Source of the DNA: Nonomuraea jabiensis
GTDB lineage: Bacteria > Actinomycetota > Actinomycetes > Streptosporangiales > Streptosporangiaceae
Assembly: GCF_014204795.1 (NCBI RefSeq)
Contig: NZ_JACHMB010000001.1
Location: 5,084,001-5,148,000 of the forward strand
DNA length: 64,000 nt
Direction: 5' to 3'
Shown here: positions 17,427 to 25,416 of the stretch, in pieces
Numbering within the stretch: the stretch's first letter is position 1
Layout of the letters: each line of letters starts with the position of its first letter
Made by a program: the position numbers and the translations under genes
The notes under the pieces: generated by a model
Seen by the model: only the letters and a program-made list of their open reading frames with translations
Told to the model about the DNA's origin: nothing
Database searches by the model: none

Positions 17427-20400
17427 GTGAGGACGAAAGACCCCAGGCACACGAGGTCAGGGGCGTACACAGGCGGACGTTTCCGGCTGGGGAACTGGCG
17501 TGTGCGCTCGAGGCTGGTCGCGCTGATCCTCATCCCCACGGTCGTGGGTGTGCTGCTCGCCGGCGTGCAGCTGGCCAACGCCATCGGCACCAGCGCCGAG
17601 TACCGCCGGCTCACCCAGGTGGCCGAGCTGGTGCAGCGCATCGGCGCGCTCAACCACGAGCTCGGCAAGGAACGCACGCTCACCGCGTGGTACGTCTCCG
17701 ACCGCAGCAGAGGCCAGCGCCTCGTCCAGCTCAAGACGCAGCGGCAGGCCACGGACACGGCCAAGAAGCAGGTGCTGAGCGCCGCCAAGGCCATCGACGC
17801 CGCGCACTCCCTGCGTGTCATCGAGGGCGTCGACAACATGCGCCGGTGGCTCGACGGTCTCGACAGCCTCCGCGAGTCGATGGTCTCGAACGTGCCGCCG
17901 CGTGCCGCCATCAGCACGTACACCACCATGATCGGCATCTTCTCCGCGATCGAGGCCGACCTGGGCGACGGCGTCAACGACGACACCCTCCAGGGTGACG
18001 TGGCCGCGCTCGGCTCGCTGCAGCGGGTCAAGGAGGAGATCTCGCGCCAGCAGATCATCCTGATCGTGGCGCTCGTCCAGCGGAAGCTGGACAACGACGA
18101 CCTGTCGGACTTCCTGGGCTCCTGGAACAGGCAGCAGGCCGAGCTGACCTCCTTCGAGCAGGAGGCCGACCCCAAGGACCTGGACGCGTACCGGAAGGGC
18201 GTCAAGGGCCTGCAGATCGACCTCGCCGACGCCATGCGCCAGCGCGCGCTCGCCCAGATGCGCGAGTACAACGAGATCCGCGACCTCGACGTCACCACCC
18301 GCCGCGACCTCGGCAACTGGTACGAGTCGACCACGCTGTCCGGCAACGCCATGCGCAAGGTCGAGGACGGCCTGGCCACCAGGATCGTGGCCAGGACCCG
18401 GGAGCTGAGCGACACCGAGCAGCGCAACGCGATCATCTCCGGTGCGGTGATCCTGGTCCTGCTGCTCCTCGTCCTGGTCTTCACCACCCGCGTGGCCGGT
18501 TCGCTGGTCCGCCCGCTGCGCCGGCTGCGCGCCGAGGCGCTCCAGGTCGCCACGACCCGGCTGCCCGAGACCGTCCGCGTGCTGCGCGAGTCCGGCGAGG
18601 GCGCGCAGGTGCCCGAGACGCCCTCGGTCGGCATCAACACCCGCGACGAGATCGGTGAGGTCGCGCAGGCGTTCGACGAGGTCCACCGCGAGGCGATCCG
18701 GCTGGCCGGCGACGAGGCCAAGCTGCGGGCGAACGTCAACGCCATGTTCGTCAACCTCTCCCGCCGCAGCCAGACGCTGGTCGAGCGGCAGCTGCAGCTC
18801 ATCGAGGGCCTGGAGCAGGGCGAGGAGGACGAGCAGCGGCTCGCGAACCTGTTCCGCCTCGACCACCTGGCCACCCGCATGCGCCGCAACAGCGAGAACC
18901 TCCTGGTCCTCGCCGGCCAGGAGGCCGCGCGCAAGTGGAGCGAGCCGGTGCCGCTGGTCGACATCGCCCGCGCCTCGCTGTCCGAGGTCGAGAACTACGA
19001 GCGGGTCCAGATCCAGATCCCGTCCGGCACGCTGATCGTCGGCCCGGCCGTCACCGACGCCGTCCACCTGCTCGCCGAGCTCATCGAGAACGCGATCTCG
19101 TTCTCCCCCCGCGAGAGCAAGGTCCAGGTCACCAGTACCCCCGCCGAGGGCGGCGTGCTCGTGTCGATCAACGACCTGGGCATCGGCATGAACCAGGAGG
19201 AGCTCTCCGAGGCCAACTGGCGCCTGGCGAACCCGCCCGTCGTGGACGTGTCGGTGTCGCGGCGCATGGGCCTGTTCGTGGTCGGCCGCCTGGCCCTGCG
19301 CCACGGCATCCGCGTCCAGCTCAGCCCCCGGGAGACGGGCGGCCTGAGCGCGCTGGTCTTCATGCCGGACATGCTGATCAGCAACGGCCTGGGCGGGCCG
19401 CAGCAGGGCGGGCAGTACGAGGCGTTCACGGACTTCGACCCGAGCATGTTCGTGGAGCCCTCGCGGAACGGGGCCGCCTCCTACGGCGGGGCGCCCTCCG
19501 GCGACGGTCCCGAGCACGTGGTGGACACGCAGTGGCCGGGATCGCTGCCGGTGCCGGGGAGCGGCAACTGGGCTCCCTTCGGCGGCGACCAGCCGGCGCC
19601 GTTCAACGAGCAGCCCGCCGCGTACAACGAGCAGCCCGCCGCGTACAACGACCGGCCCGCCGGGGACCGCCCGTTCGGCGAGCAGCCCTTCGGGGACCAG
19701 CCTTTCGGTGAGCCGCAGCCCTTCGGCGAGCAGCCTTTCGGGGAGCGGCAGGCGCCCTACGCCGAGCAGCCGCAGAGCTCGCAGAACGGCGACCAGCCGC
19801 GCTGGCCGTCCTTCTCCGAGGAGCCCCCTCCGCCCGCGCAGCAGCCGTTCGGGGAGCAGCGCTGGCCGTCGTTCGCCGAGGAGACGCCGCCTCCCGCGCC
19901 GCAGCCCACGTCGTTCGCGGAGAACCGGTGGCCGTCCTTCGCGGAGCAGCCGCCGCCCCTGCAGGAGGAGGAGCCGCGCTGGCCGTCCTTCGCCACCGAG
20001 CCGCCGAAGCAGCCGCAGGAGGAGCCGCGCTGGTCGTCGTTCGCCGACCCGGTGCCGCGCAGGTCGCTGTTCGAGTCGGAGGACCGTCCGCAGCCGCAGT
20101 TCGGGGAGTCGTACCGCTCGCCGTTCGCGGACGACCCCAAGCCCGCCGACCCGTTCCAGCAGAACGGGCACTCCAACTACGACAGGTTCGGGCCCGGCGA
20201 CTACTCCTCGCAGGACATGACCGGCCCGCTCCCCGTGGTGCGCAACTCGCCCATGGAGGAGCAGGGCGACGAGTTCCTGCCGATCTTCTCGTCGGTCGGG
20301 TCCGACTGGTTCCGCCGGCCGGACCCCGAGGTGCTGCAGCCGCACGAGCCCGCTCGCCACGAGGAGGAGCAGGAGACCACCGCCGTGCACCCGGCGGTGC

Positions 20401-20753
20401 CCGCCGACCCGGCCCCGGTCGCTCCCGCGCAGTCCCCGTCGGGGCTGCCGCGGCGCACGCCGGGCGCGTCGGGGGCGGGCGCGACGTGGTCCTCGCCCGC
20501 GGACTCCGGCTTCCAGGCCGCGCAGGCCGCCGCGCAGCCCGCGCAGGGCGGCACGACGTCCTCGGGCCTGCCACGTCGCGTGCCCAAGGCCAATCTGGTG
20601 CCCGGTACGGCCAGCCTCGCCGAGCCCCAGGCTTCGTCACCGGCACCGCAGATCTCACCCGAGCGGCTGCGCAGCCGGCTCTCCAGCTTCCAGCAGGGCG
20701 TCCGCCAGGGCCGAGCGTTCACCCGGGGCGAAGAGAATGAGGAGGACAAATGA
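17427..20753 (+). CDS. cvnA: Conservon 2 sensor histidine kinase (CvnA-like) with long repetitive tail
   Basis: This 1108-residue membrane kinase has membrane segments at about 25-53 and 335-360, a nitrate/nitrite-sensing type domain between them, HAMP, a dimerisation helix with LDHLATRMRRNSENLL, and a HATPase domain at about 545-652 (N box ELIENAI, NDLGIGMN, RRMGLFVV). The tail of about 450 residues is much longer than in the other two CvnA proteins and is rich in Pro, Gln and Glu. It holds QPAAYN and QPFG repeats, five RW(P/S)SF units, and then the shared motifs FLPIFSSVGSDWF, NLVPGTA and SPERLRSRLSSFQQG. GTG 17427 is the start by analogy with conservon 3, where the same GCGAGAGGTTGCGA leader precedes the GTG. 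Overlaps cvnB by four bases. Confidence 0.92.
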   Translation: MRTKDPRHTRSGAYTGGRFRLGNWRVRSRLVALILIPTVVGVLLAGVQLANAIGTSAEYRRLTQVAELVQRIGALNHELGKERTLTAWYVSDRSRGQRLVQLKTQRQATDTAKKQVLSAAKAIDAAHSLRVIEGVDNMRRWLDGLDSLRESMVSNVPPRAAISTYTTMIGIFSAIEADLGDGVNDDTLQGDVAALGSLQRVKEEISRQQIILIVALVQRKLDNDDLSDFLGSWNRQQAELTSFEQEADPKDLDAYRKGVKGLQIDLADAMRQRALAQMREYNEIRDLDVTTRRDLGNWYESTTLSGNAMRKVEDGLATRIVARTRELSDTEQRNAIISGAVILVLLLLVLVFTTRVAGSLVRPLRRLRAEALQVATTRLPETVRVLRESGEGAQVPETPSVGINTRDEIGEVAQAFDEVHREAIRLAGDEAKLRANVNAMFVNLSRRSQTLVERQLQLIEGLEQGEEDEQRLANLFRLDHLATRMRRNSENLLVLAGQEAARKWSEPVPLVDIARASLSEVENYERVQIQIPSGTLIVGPAVTDAVHLLAELIENAISFSPRESKVQVTSTPAEGGVLVSINDLGIGMNQEELSEANWRLANPPVVDVSVSRRMGLFVVGRLALRHGIRVQLSPRETGGLSALVFMPDMLISNGLGGPQQGGQYEAFTDFDPSMFVEPSRNGAASYGGAPSGDGPEHVVDTQWPGSLPVPGSGNWAPFGGDQPAPFNEQPAAYNEQPAAYNDRPAGDRPFGEQPFGDQPFGEPQPFGEQPFGERQAPYAEQPQSSQNGDQPRWPSFSEEPPPPAQQPFGEQRWPSFAEETPPPAPQPTSFAENRWPSFAEQPPPLQEEEPRWPSFATEPPKQPQEEPRWSSFADPVPRRSLFESEDRPQPQFGESYRSPFADDPKPADPFQQNGHSNYDRFGPGDYSSQDMTGPLPVVRNSPMEEQGDEFLPIFSSVGSDWFRRPDPEVLQPHEPARHEEEQETTAVHPAVPADPAPVAPAQSPSGLPRRTPGASGAGATWSSPADSGFQAAQAAAQPAQGGTTSSGLPRRVPKANLVPGTASLAEPQASSPAPQISPERLRSRLSSFQQGVRQGRAFTRGEENEEDK
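19596..20060 (+). repeat. In-frame low-complexity repeats in the CvnA2 tail
   Basis: The DNA encodes repeated short units in the cytoplasmic tail of CvnA2: two to three QPAAYN copies, about five FGEQP/FGDQP copies and five RWPSF or RWSSF copies spaced by 20-35 residues and usually followed by acidic residues. The repeats keep the reading frame. The aromatic-acidic unit RWPSFxEE occurs only in this one of the three CvnA proteins, so it is a recent, lineage-specific expansion, possibly a multivalent docking region. Confidence 0.8.
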
Positions 20754-21172
20754 GAGAAATGAGCCAGGGAGCGCGCGGCATCAGCTGGTTGATCACGGAC
20801 TTCGTGAACAACGTGCCGGGCGTCGCCCACACGGTCGTGGTGTCGTCCGACGGTTTGCCGCTGGCCTTCTCCGAGGGTTTTCCCAAGGACCGGGCCGACC
20901 AGCTCGCCGCGGTGGCGTCCGGCGTCATCAGCCTCACCCAGGGTGCGGCGCGGGTCTTCGAGGGCGGTATGGTGACCCAGACCGTTATCGAGATGCAGCG
21001 TGGGCTCTTGATGATCATGTCCATCAGTGATGGGTCCTGTTTGGCGGTCCTGGCTGCTCCCGACTGTGACATGGGCCTGGTGGCTTACCAGATGACCCTG
21101 CTGGTCGAGCGGGCGGGCCAGGTGCTGACGCCGGCCGTACGCGCCGAGCTGCAAGCGGCCCGCCCCCGCTAG
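20750..21172 (+). CDS. cvnB: Conservon 2 roadblock/LC7-domain protein (CvnB-like)
   Basis: A 140-residue roadblock/LC7 protein, closely similar to the CvnB of conservons 1 and 3. It includes HTVVVSSDGLPLAFSEGFPK, a helix with DRADQLAAVASGVISL, and ISDGSCLAVLAAPDCDMGLV. ATG 20750 follows GGAGG and overlaps the cvnA stop, so translation is coupled. Confidence 0.95.
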   Translation: MREMSQGARGISWLITDFVNNVPGVAHTVVVSSDGLPLAFSEGFPKDRADQLAAVASGVISLTQGAARVFEGGMVTQTVIEMQRGLLMIMSISDGSCLAVLAAPDCDMGLVAYQMTLLVERAGQVLTPAVRAELQAARPR

Positions 21173-21192
21173 TGGGGCGGTGACAGGAGATC

Positions 21193-21597
21193 ATGGTGTC
21201 AGGTCAGGGTTGGGCTGGTGATAGCACTCCGCCGCATCCGGCGGCTCCCCGTCCGCAGAAGCAGAGCTCCCTGGTACGGCCCTATGCCGTGACCGGGGGG
21301 CGCACCGCTCCACGGATGAAGTTCGCCATGGAGGCATTGGTGTCCTCCGTGACGTCGGAATACCAAGACATTTCCCTACTTAGTCCGGAGTATCAGGCGA
21401 TTATTCAACTGACCCGGAACGTCCGGTCGGTTGCCGAGATCTCCGCCCTTTTACGCCAGCCCCTTGGCGTGGTCCGGGTGCTGATCGCCGACATGGCGTC
21501 CGAGGGCCTGATCCGCGTGCACCAGCCTGCGCTGGACGCCGGAAAGCCGGACCTCAACTTGCTCGAAAGGGTGCTCAGTGGACTTCGCAGGCTCTAG
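21193..21597 (+). CDS. cvnC: Conservon 2 DUF742 protein (CvnC-like)
   Basis: A 134-residue DUF742 protein with a Pro-rich N-terminus, then LVRPYAVTGGRTAPRMKF and the winged-helix-like VRSVAEISALLRQPLGVVRV. Codon 87 is the rare leucine codon TTA (21451-21453). In Streptomyces such codons depend on the bldA tRNA and mark developmentally timed genes; whether that holds here is unknown. AGGAG precedes ATG 21193. The end overlaps cvnD by 20 bases. Confidence 0.93.
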   Translation: MVSGQGWAGDSTPPHPAAPRPQKQSSLVRPYAVTGGRTAPRMKFAMEALVSSVTSEYQDISLLSPEYQAIIQLTRNVRSVAEISALLRQPLGVVRVLIADMASEGLIRVHQPALDAGKPDLNLLERVLSGLRRL

Positions 21598-22156
21598 CCC
21601 CGGGCTGACCTCGACGAAGATCGTCGTGGCCGGGGGCTTCGGCGTGGGGAAGACGACGTTCGTGGGTGCGGTCTCGGAGATCCTGCCGCTCACCACCGAA
21701 GCGGTCATGACGGACGCCTCCGCGCACGTGGACGACGTCTCCCTCACGCCGAACAAGACCACCACGACCGTGGCCATGGACTTCGGCCGGGTCTCGCTCG
21801 ATCGCGACCTGATCCTTTACCTGTTCGGCACGCCCGGACAGCACCGCTTCTGGTTCATGTGGGACGACCTGGTACGCGGCGCGATCGGCGCGGTCGTCCT
21901 CGTGGACACGCGCCGCCTGGCGGACAGCTTCCCCGCGATCGACTATTTCGAAGAGGCGAAGCTGCCGTTCGTGATCGGCATCAACGGCTGGGACGGGCAG
22001 TTCGCGCACGCGGAGGACGAACTCCGCGAGGCCCTGTCGATCGGCGGCCACATCCCGATCGTGCGCCTGGACGCCAGGCAGCGGGAGTCGGTGAAAGCCA
22101 CCTTGATCACCCTGGTGGAACACGCCCTGACCCGCCACATGCACACCCCGGTGTAG
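21578..22156 (+). CDS. cvnD: Conservon 2 small GTPase (CvnD-like)
   Basis: A 192-residue GTPase, with P-loop GGFGVGKTT at residues 19-27, NKTTTTVAMDFG, the switch II motif FGTPGQHRFWFMW and the variant base-recognition motif NGWDG. It is nearly identical to the CvnD of conservon 3 over the G domain; the last 30 residues vary. GTG start inside cvnC. The last gene of conservon 2 is followed by an intergenic palindromic repeat that may end transcription. Confidence 0.95.
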   Translation: MDFAGSSPGLTSTKIVVAGGFGVGKTTFVGAVSEILPLTTEAVMTDASAHVDDVSLTPNKTTTTVAMDFGRVSLDRDLILYLFGTPGQHRFWFMWDDLVRGAIGAVVLVDTRRLADSFPAIDYFEEAKLPFVIGINGWDGQFAHAEDELREALSIGGHIPIVRLDARQRESVKATLITLVEHALTRHMHTPV

Positions 22157-22166
22157 GCGGACCGGC

Positions 22167-22360
22167 TCCACCATCTGGGTGGTGGGCCGCCTGACGCCCG
22201 CCCCGCACAAAGGCCTTCGCAATGGGGCGCTTCGCGCCGAAGGGCTCAGACGTTCTTGTTCTGGGCGCCTTCGGCGCACCCCACGCCTTCGGCGACTGGT
22301 GGCCCACCCCTTGACCTACGAGGCGGTGGGCCGCCTTCTGCCCACCCCGCCAACTGGATC
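22167..22360 (-). repeat. Dispersed intergenic palindromic repeat, copy 1 (inverted orientation)
   Basis: Read on the minus strand this holds two arms of the form GGTGGGC...GCCCACC followed by GGGTGGGC, flanking a central pair of GCGCCGAAGGCG-type hairpins, and it is preceded by GATCCAG. The same parts in the same order occur at 48399-48615 on the plus strand, and one arm occurs at 46870-46951. It fills most of the space between cvnD2 and the methyltransferase gene. No ORF or transposase lies inside, so it looks like a REP/MITE-like element or double terminator. Confidence 0.6.
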
Positions 22361-22417
22361 CGGCAAGCTCCGTTGAGCGGTCGCGGTTGAAAACCCTACG
22401 GAACCCGGTTGGCGTGC

Positions 22418-23560
22418 TCAGGCCCTGGCGCGGCCCAGCATCCGCTCCGGAGAATCCAGCCAGATCCGCTGCCCCTCCTGCGTGATGGTCATGCCGAACC
22501 GCTCCCGGCCTGGCTCGCCCCAGGACACCCACTGTGCGTAAGCGTCGGTGATCTCATCCCACAGGGACCGATCGCCGAGCTGGTACGCGAGGTGATCGCC
22601 GTCCGGGTCGTGAACCGCCGCCGCCCAGTGGGCAGGGTCGGCAGGGTCGACCACGTACAGCACGAAACGGTCCCCCTCGTCGACCTCGCGGATGTGCAGC
22701 CCGGTGAGAGCCGACATGGCCAGCCCCGCCCCCGCCGGCGCGTGCGCGATCGTGCGCGGGTCTACCTGGGTCGTGGACCGACGGCCGCTGCCGTCGTCGT
22801 CGGCGACAGGGGATCCGTCCTGCGAGCGCATCATCATGTACGACGTGCACCCGGGGAACCGGCCGGCGGCGACCCCGCCGGGCATGACCACGAGCCGCAC
22901 GGAGAGGTCGACGTCGAAGCCAGGCGAGAACGGCGCCACGATCACGCCGCCCGGCCGGGTCTGCTCGACCCACGCATACGGCACCGTGTGGACGGCACAG
23001 GTGACGTGGACCCGGTCGTACGGTGCTCCCTCGGCCCACCCGTCCGCCCCGTCACCGACGATCAGGCGCGGATGCACGCCGGCCGCGGCCAGCCTCTTCC
23101 CCGCTTGCTCGGCGACGGCCTGGTCGACCTCGATCGAGGTCACGATGCCGTGCTCGCCGACCAGGTGGGACAGCAGCGCGGCGGTCCAGCCCGTGCCCGT
23201 GCCGATCTCCAGCACCCGATCACCCGGCTCCGGATCGAGCAGGGTGAGCAGATCGACGACGGTCCCCGGGGCGGAGTTGGAGGAGGTGTAGCGCCCGTTC
23301 AACTCGCGGATGTCGGTTGCGCCGCCATCGAGCTGCGTCACGATGGCCTCAGGTCCGTACACGGTGGCCCACCAGGTGTCCGGGTCGTCGTGCCGGTCGA
23401 TGAGGCGGGGGCCGCCTCCGGTGAGAACGACCCCGGTGGGGGGCACGAACCGATGCCGGGGCACGGCCCGCAGCGCCTTGCCGATGGCGCCGCTGACCGG
23501 GCGGCGCTCGCTGATGGCGTCGATCAGGCCATCAATGCGGGGGTCCAGGCCGAGGGTCAC
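22418..23560 (-). CDS. PIMT-like O-methyltransferase, probable imiditide (aspartimide RiPP) maturase
   Basis: The product (380 residues) is a protein-isoaspartate methyltransferase homologue. The N-terminal part has the family loop VPRHRFVPP and the SAM-binding motif RVLEIGTGTGWTAALLSHLV. It is about 160 residues longer than a housekeeping PIMT (about 210-220), with a C-terminal domain ending QWVSWGEPGRERFGMTITQ and IWLDSP. Such C-terminal extensions mark RiPP-associated PIMT homologues that methylate an Asp of a partner peptide, after which aspartimide forms. GTG 23560 overlaps the stop of a 44-codon gene (GTGA). There is no ATP-grasp, lanthionine synthetase or lasso gene nearby, so the imiditide class, first described from Nonomuraea maritima, fits best. 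A general repair enzyme is less likely given the coupling. Confidence 0.85.
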   Translation of the reverse strand: MTLGLDPRIDGLIDAISERRPVSGAIGKALRAVPRHRFVPPTGVVLTGGGPRLIDRHDDPDTWWATVYGPEAIVTQLDGGATDIRELNGRYTSSNSAPGTVVDLLTLLDPEPGDRVLEIGTGTGWTAALLSHLVGEHGIVTSIEVDQAVAEQAGKRLAAAGVHPRLIVGDGADGWAEGAPYDRVHVTCAVHTVPYAWVEQTRPGGVIVAPFSPGFDVDLSVRLVVMPGGVAAGRFPGCTSYMMMRSQDGSPVADDDGSGRRSTTQVDPRTIAHAPAGAGLAMSALTGLHIREVDEGDRFVLYVVDPADPAHWAAAVHDPDGDHLAYQLGDRSLWDEITDAYAQWVSWGEPGRERFGMTITQEGQRIWLDSPERMLGRARA

Positions 23561-23691
23561 TTGCCGTCCTTCTTGTCCCCGTCACCGCTGCCACGCTTGC
23601 CCTGGCTTCCGTCTCCGTCGTTCTGGTTCTTCTTCTCCTTCGGGGGAGTGAACGGCTTCAGGCTGGGCTCCTCGCCCTTGTGCTTTCCCAT
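23557..23691 (-). CDS. Small charged peptide, candidate imiditide precursor
   Basis: A 44-codon gene with a strong ribosome site (GGAGG at 23697-23701, five bases before ATG 23691) and a stop overlapping the methyltransferase GTG. The peptide has a Lys/Glu-rich N-terminal part (MGKHKGEEPSLKPF), a middle KEKKNQ segment and a Gly/Asp/Lys-rich end. Asp-Gly, the dipeptide most prone to aspartimide formation, occurs at residues 25-26, 27-28, 37-38 and 42-43. There is no Cys, and Ser/Thr are few, arguing against a lanthipeptide; the PFxLR leader motif of common actinobacterial graspetides is absent. The high charge matches what is known of imiditide precursors, which bind their methyltransferase electrostatically. 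Which Asp is modified cannot be read from sequence. Confidence 0.82.
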   Translation of the reverse strand: MGKHKGEEPSLKPFTPPKEKKNQNDGDGSQGKRGSGDGDKKDGK

Positions 23692-23727
23692 GCCGGCCTC
23701 CTACGTCTAGACGAGTTGCTCATCGTG

Positions 23728-23756
23728 ATCGTACGGCTACGATTCGAAGCGGGCAA
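23728..23756 (-). promoter_or_regulatory. Candidate promoter of the peptide-methyltransferase pair
   Basis: On the minus strand TTGCCC (23751-23756) and TACGAT (23728-23733) are separated by exactly 17 bases, a good match to a housekeeping actinomycete promoter. Transcription would begin near 23721, leaving a 30-base leader with the GGAGG site. It supports a stand-alone two-gene operon. Confidence 0.5.
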
Positions 23757-23829
23757 GGGGGTGGTGTCGGTGTGCGCTGAGGCGGCGTCTCCCCGATCTC
23801 ATCATGGAGGGCCGTCCAGTGATCGATGT

Positions 23830-24234
23830 TCACACGGGAACGACGGTGATCAAGCTTTCCAGCCCGACGAAGTCGTCGGTGTTGCGCGTGAAGAGCGGCA
23901 ACCCTCGGCTGGAGGCGACTGCGGCGATCATGAGGTCCATTCGGCGAGGTCGCGGGTCACGCTTCGCCGCGAGCGTCAGCGCGACAAGGCTGCCGTAGCG
24001 GGCCGCCGCGTCGGCATCGAAGGGCAGAGGCTCGAAGTCGGCCACCGCAGCGCCCAGCTTCTCCATGCGCGCGGCTCGGGTGGCCTGATCCTTGGCCATG
24101 GCCACGCCTTGGTGAAGTTCGGCGATCGTGATGGCTGTGAGCTCGGGATAAGCCGGGAGATCAGCGGGAGAGATCTTGGCGAGATCGATGTAAACGCACG
24201 TGTCTATCACTCCGGCGCTGTGCCGCTCGGTCAT
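23830..24234 (-). CDS. PIN-domain ribonuclease toxin (VapC-like)
   Basis: A 134-residue PIN-domain protein. The acidic residues are in place: VIDTCVYIDL at the N-terminus, an internal ITIAELHQGV, DLMIAAVASSRGLPL and the C-terminal TRNTDDFVGL. VapC toxins cut tRNA or other RNA in a Mg-dependent way. ATG 24234 overlaps the antitoxin stop (ATGA); a longer GTG start at 24249 is unlikely. The operon order antitoxin-toxin is standard. Confidence 0.92.
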   Translation of the reverse strand: MTERHSAGVIDTCVYIDLAKISPADLPAYPELTAITIAELHQGVAMAKDQATRAARMEKLGAAVADFEPLPFDADAAARYGSLVALTLAAKRDPRPRRMDLMIAAVASSRGLPLFTRNTDDFVGLESLITVVPV

Positions 24235-24503
24235 TCGCGGCCCTGCCACGGGTCGTCCTCGATGCGGTCTTCGGAGCCGAAGAACTCGTCGGCCTCTCGA
24301 CGCATCGCCGCGTAGTCCACGGCCGGAAATCTGCGATGCCTGGCGACGAGCTCTTCGGCGCTCATGCGCCGTCGGCGTGGAATCGGTCGCAACTCCGCGA
24401 TCTCGACTCCGTTGCGGGTGATGTGAAAGACCTCGCCTGCCTCGACCTGGTCCATGACAGCGGCGGAGTTGTTGCGGAACTCCCGTTGGGTGATGGTCTT
24501 CAT
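24231..24503 (-). CDS. Phd/YefM-family antitoxin (VapB-like)
   Basis: A 90-residue antitoxin with the Phd/YefM N-terminal DNA-binding fold (MKTITQREFRNNSAAVMDQV, EVFHITRNGVEIAELRPI). The acidic C-terminal half (ADEFFGSEDRIEDDPW) probably wraps around the PIN toxin. It should repress its own promoter; the upstream bases contain two close copies of GGGCTACG/CGGGCTACGA, a possible operator. Confidence 0.92.
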   Translation of the reverse strand: MKTITQREFRNNSAAVMDQVEAGEVFHITRNGVEIAELRPIPRRRRMSAEELVARHRRFPAVDYAAMRREADEFFGSEDRIEDDPWQGRE

Positions 24504-24561
24504 GATGCGTCTATCGTAGCCCGGCGTAGCCCCGGGTGCTACAGGCAGGCGGTCATGGCCG

Positions 24562-25344
24562 TCAGAGGGTCTTCACGGTGCCGCCGTCGATGACGTGGTC
24601 CGCGCCCGTGATGTTGCCCGCCACCTCCGACAGCAAAAACGCGATCAGCGCCGCCACCTCCCGCGGCTCGGTGATGCGGCCCGTGGTGATGCCGAACGCC
24701 GCCGGGATCCCCTCCAGGAACGCGGCGTGGTCCGCGCCCGCCAGGGCGGCCACCTTGCCGCCGAAGCCGTCCGGGTCGTCCCAGATCGCGGTACGGACGA
24801 CGCCGGGCGAGACGGTGTTGACCCGGACGCCCCGGGGCCCGAACTCCTCGGCGAGGGACTTGCCGAGCGCGGCCAGGGCGGCCTTGGCGGCGCTGTAGGC
24901 GACGGGGCCGGCGGCGGGGAGCCGGGAGTTGATGGACGAGACGTTCACCACCGAGCCGCGCCGCTCGATCAGGCTGGGCAGGGCGGCCCTGGTGACGCGG
25001 ACGGCGCTGAGCAGGTTGAGGTCGAAGATGGCGGCCCACTCCGCGTCGCCGGTGTCGAGGAAGCCGACCGGCTCCACGGCGTCTCCGGCGCCCACGTTGT
25101 TGACCAGCAGGTCGATGCCGCCCAGCTCGGCGAGGGCGGTGTCCATGAGGGTGGAGACCCCGCCGGAGGTGCTCAGGTCGGCCGCGACCGCGATGGCGCC
25201 CGACTTCTCCAGGTCGGGGGTGATGGTACGGGCGGCGCCGACCACCCGTACGCCCTCGTCGATCAGGGTCTGCACGGTGGCCAGGCCGGTGCCCCGGCTG
25301 GCACCGGTGACGACGGCGGTCTTGGAGTCGAGTCCGAGCTTCAT
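24562..25344 (-). CDS. SDR-family oxidoreductase
   Basis: A 260-residue classical short-chain dehydrogenase. It has the cofactor motif TGASRGTG, the structural NNVGAG, the catalytic Ser in VVNVSSIN and the YSAAKAALA motif with the Tyr and Lys, then SPGVVRT. The end DHVIDGGTVKTL is typical. ATG 25344 follows GGAGAG. The substrate is unknown. The protein is similar in plan to the SDR at 41514-42281. A TetR gene lies just upstream on the same strand. Confidence 0.92.
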   Translation of the reverse strand: MKLGLDSKTAVVTGASRGTGLATVQTLIDEGVRVVGAARTITPDLEKSGAIAVAADLSTSGGVSTLMDTALAELGGIDLLVNNVGAGDAVEPVGFLDTGDAEWAAIFDLNLLSAVRVTRAALPSLIERRGSVVNVSSINSRLPAAGPVAYSAAKAALAALGKSLAEEFGPRGVRVNTVSPGVVRTAIWDDPDGFGGKVAALAGADHAAFLEGIPAAFGITTGRITEPREVAALIAFLLSEVAGNITGADHVIDGGTVKTL

Positions 25345-25359
25345 GATCTCTCCATCTTT

Positions 25360-25371
25360 CTTGAACTCAAG
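25360..25371. promoter_or_regulatory. Inverted repeat before the SDR gene (candidate TetR operator)
   Basis: CTTGA-N2-TCAAG sits 16 bases upstream of the SDR start, between the SDR and the TetR gene. Its position would let a bound repressor block the start of transcription. It is a short palindrome and could be chance. Confidence 0.33.
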
Positions 25372-25416
25372 GTACAAAATTAGGGTGCGGTAAACCCCGA
25401 CAACGGGCGGGTAGGG

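Noticed and set aside
19596..20060. CRISPR-like or tandem DNA repeat
   Set aside because: The repeats are in-frame coding units of variable length and spacing, with no constant direct repeat; no CRISPR array was seen anywhere in the window.
17457..20390. Antisense open frame of about 980 codons opposite cvnA2
   Set aside because: A shadow caused by high GC at third positions; composition is Arg/Gly/Leu-rich and no domain is visible.
22418..23691. Graspetide, lanthipeptide or lasso peptide cluster
   Set aside because: No ATP-grasp, lanthionine synthetase, lasso cyclase or protease gene is nearby, and the peptide lacks Cys and the PFxLR leader motif.
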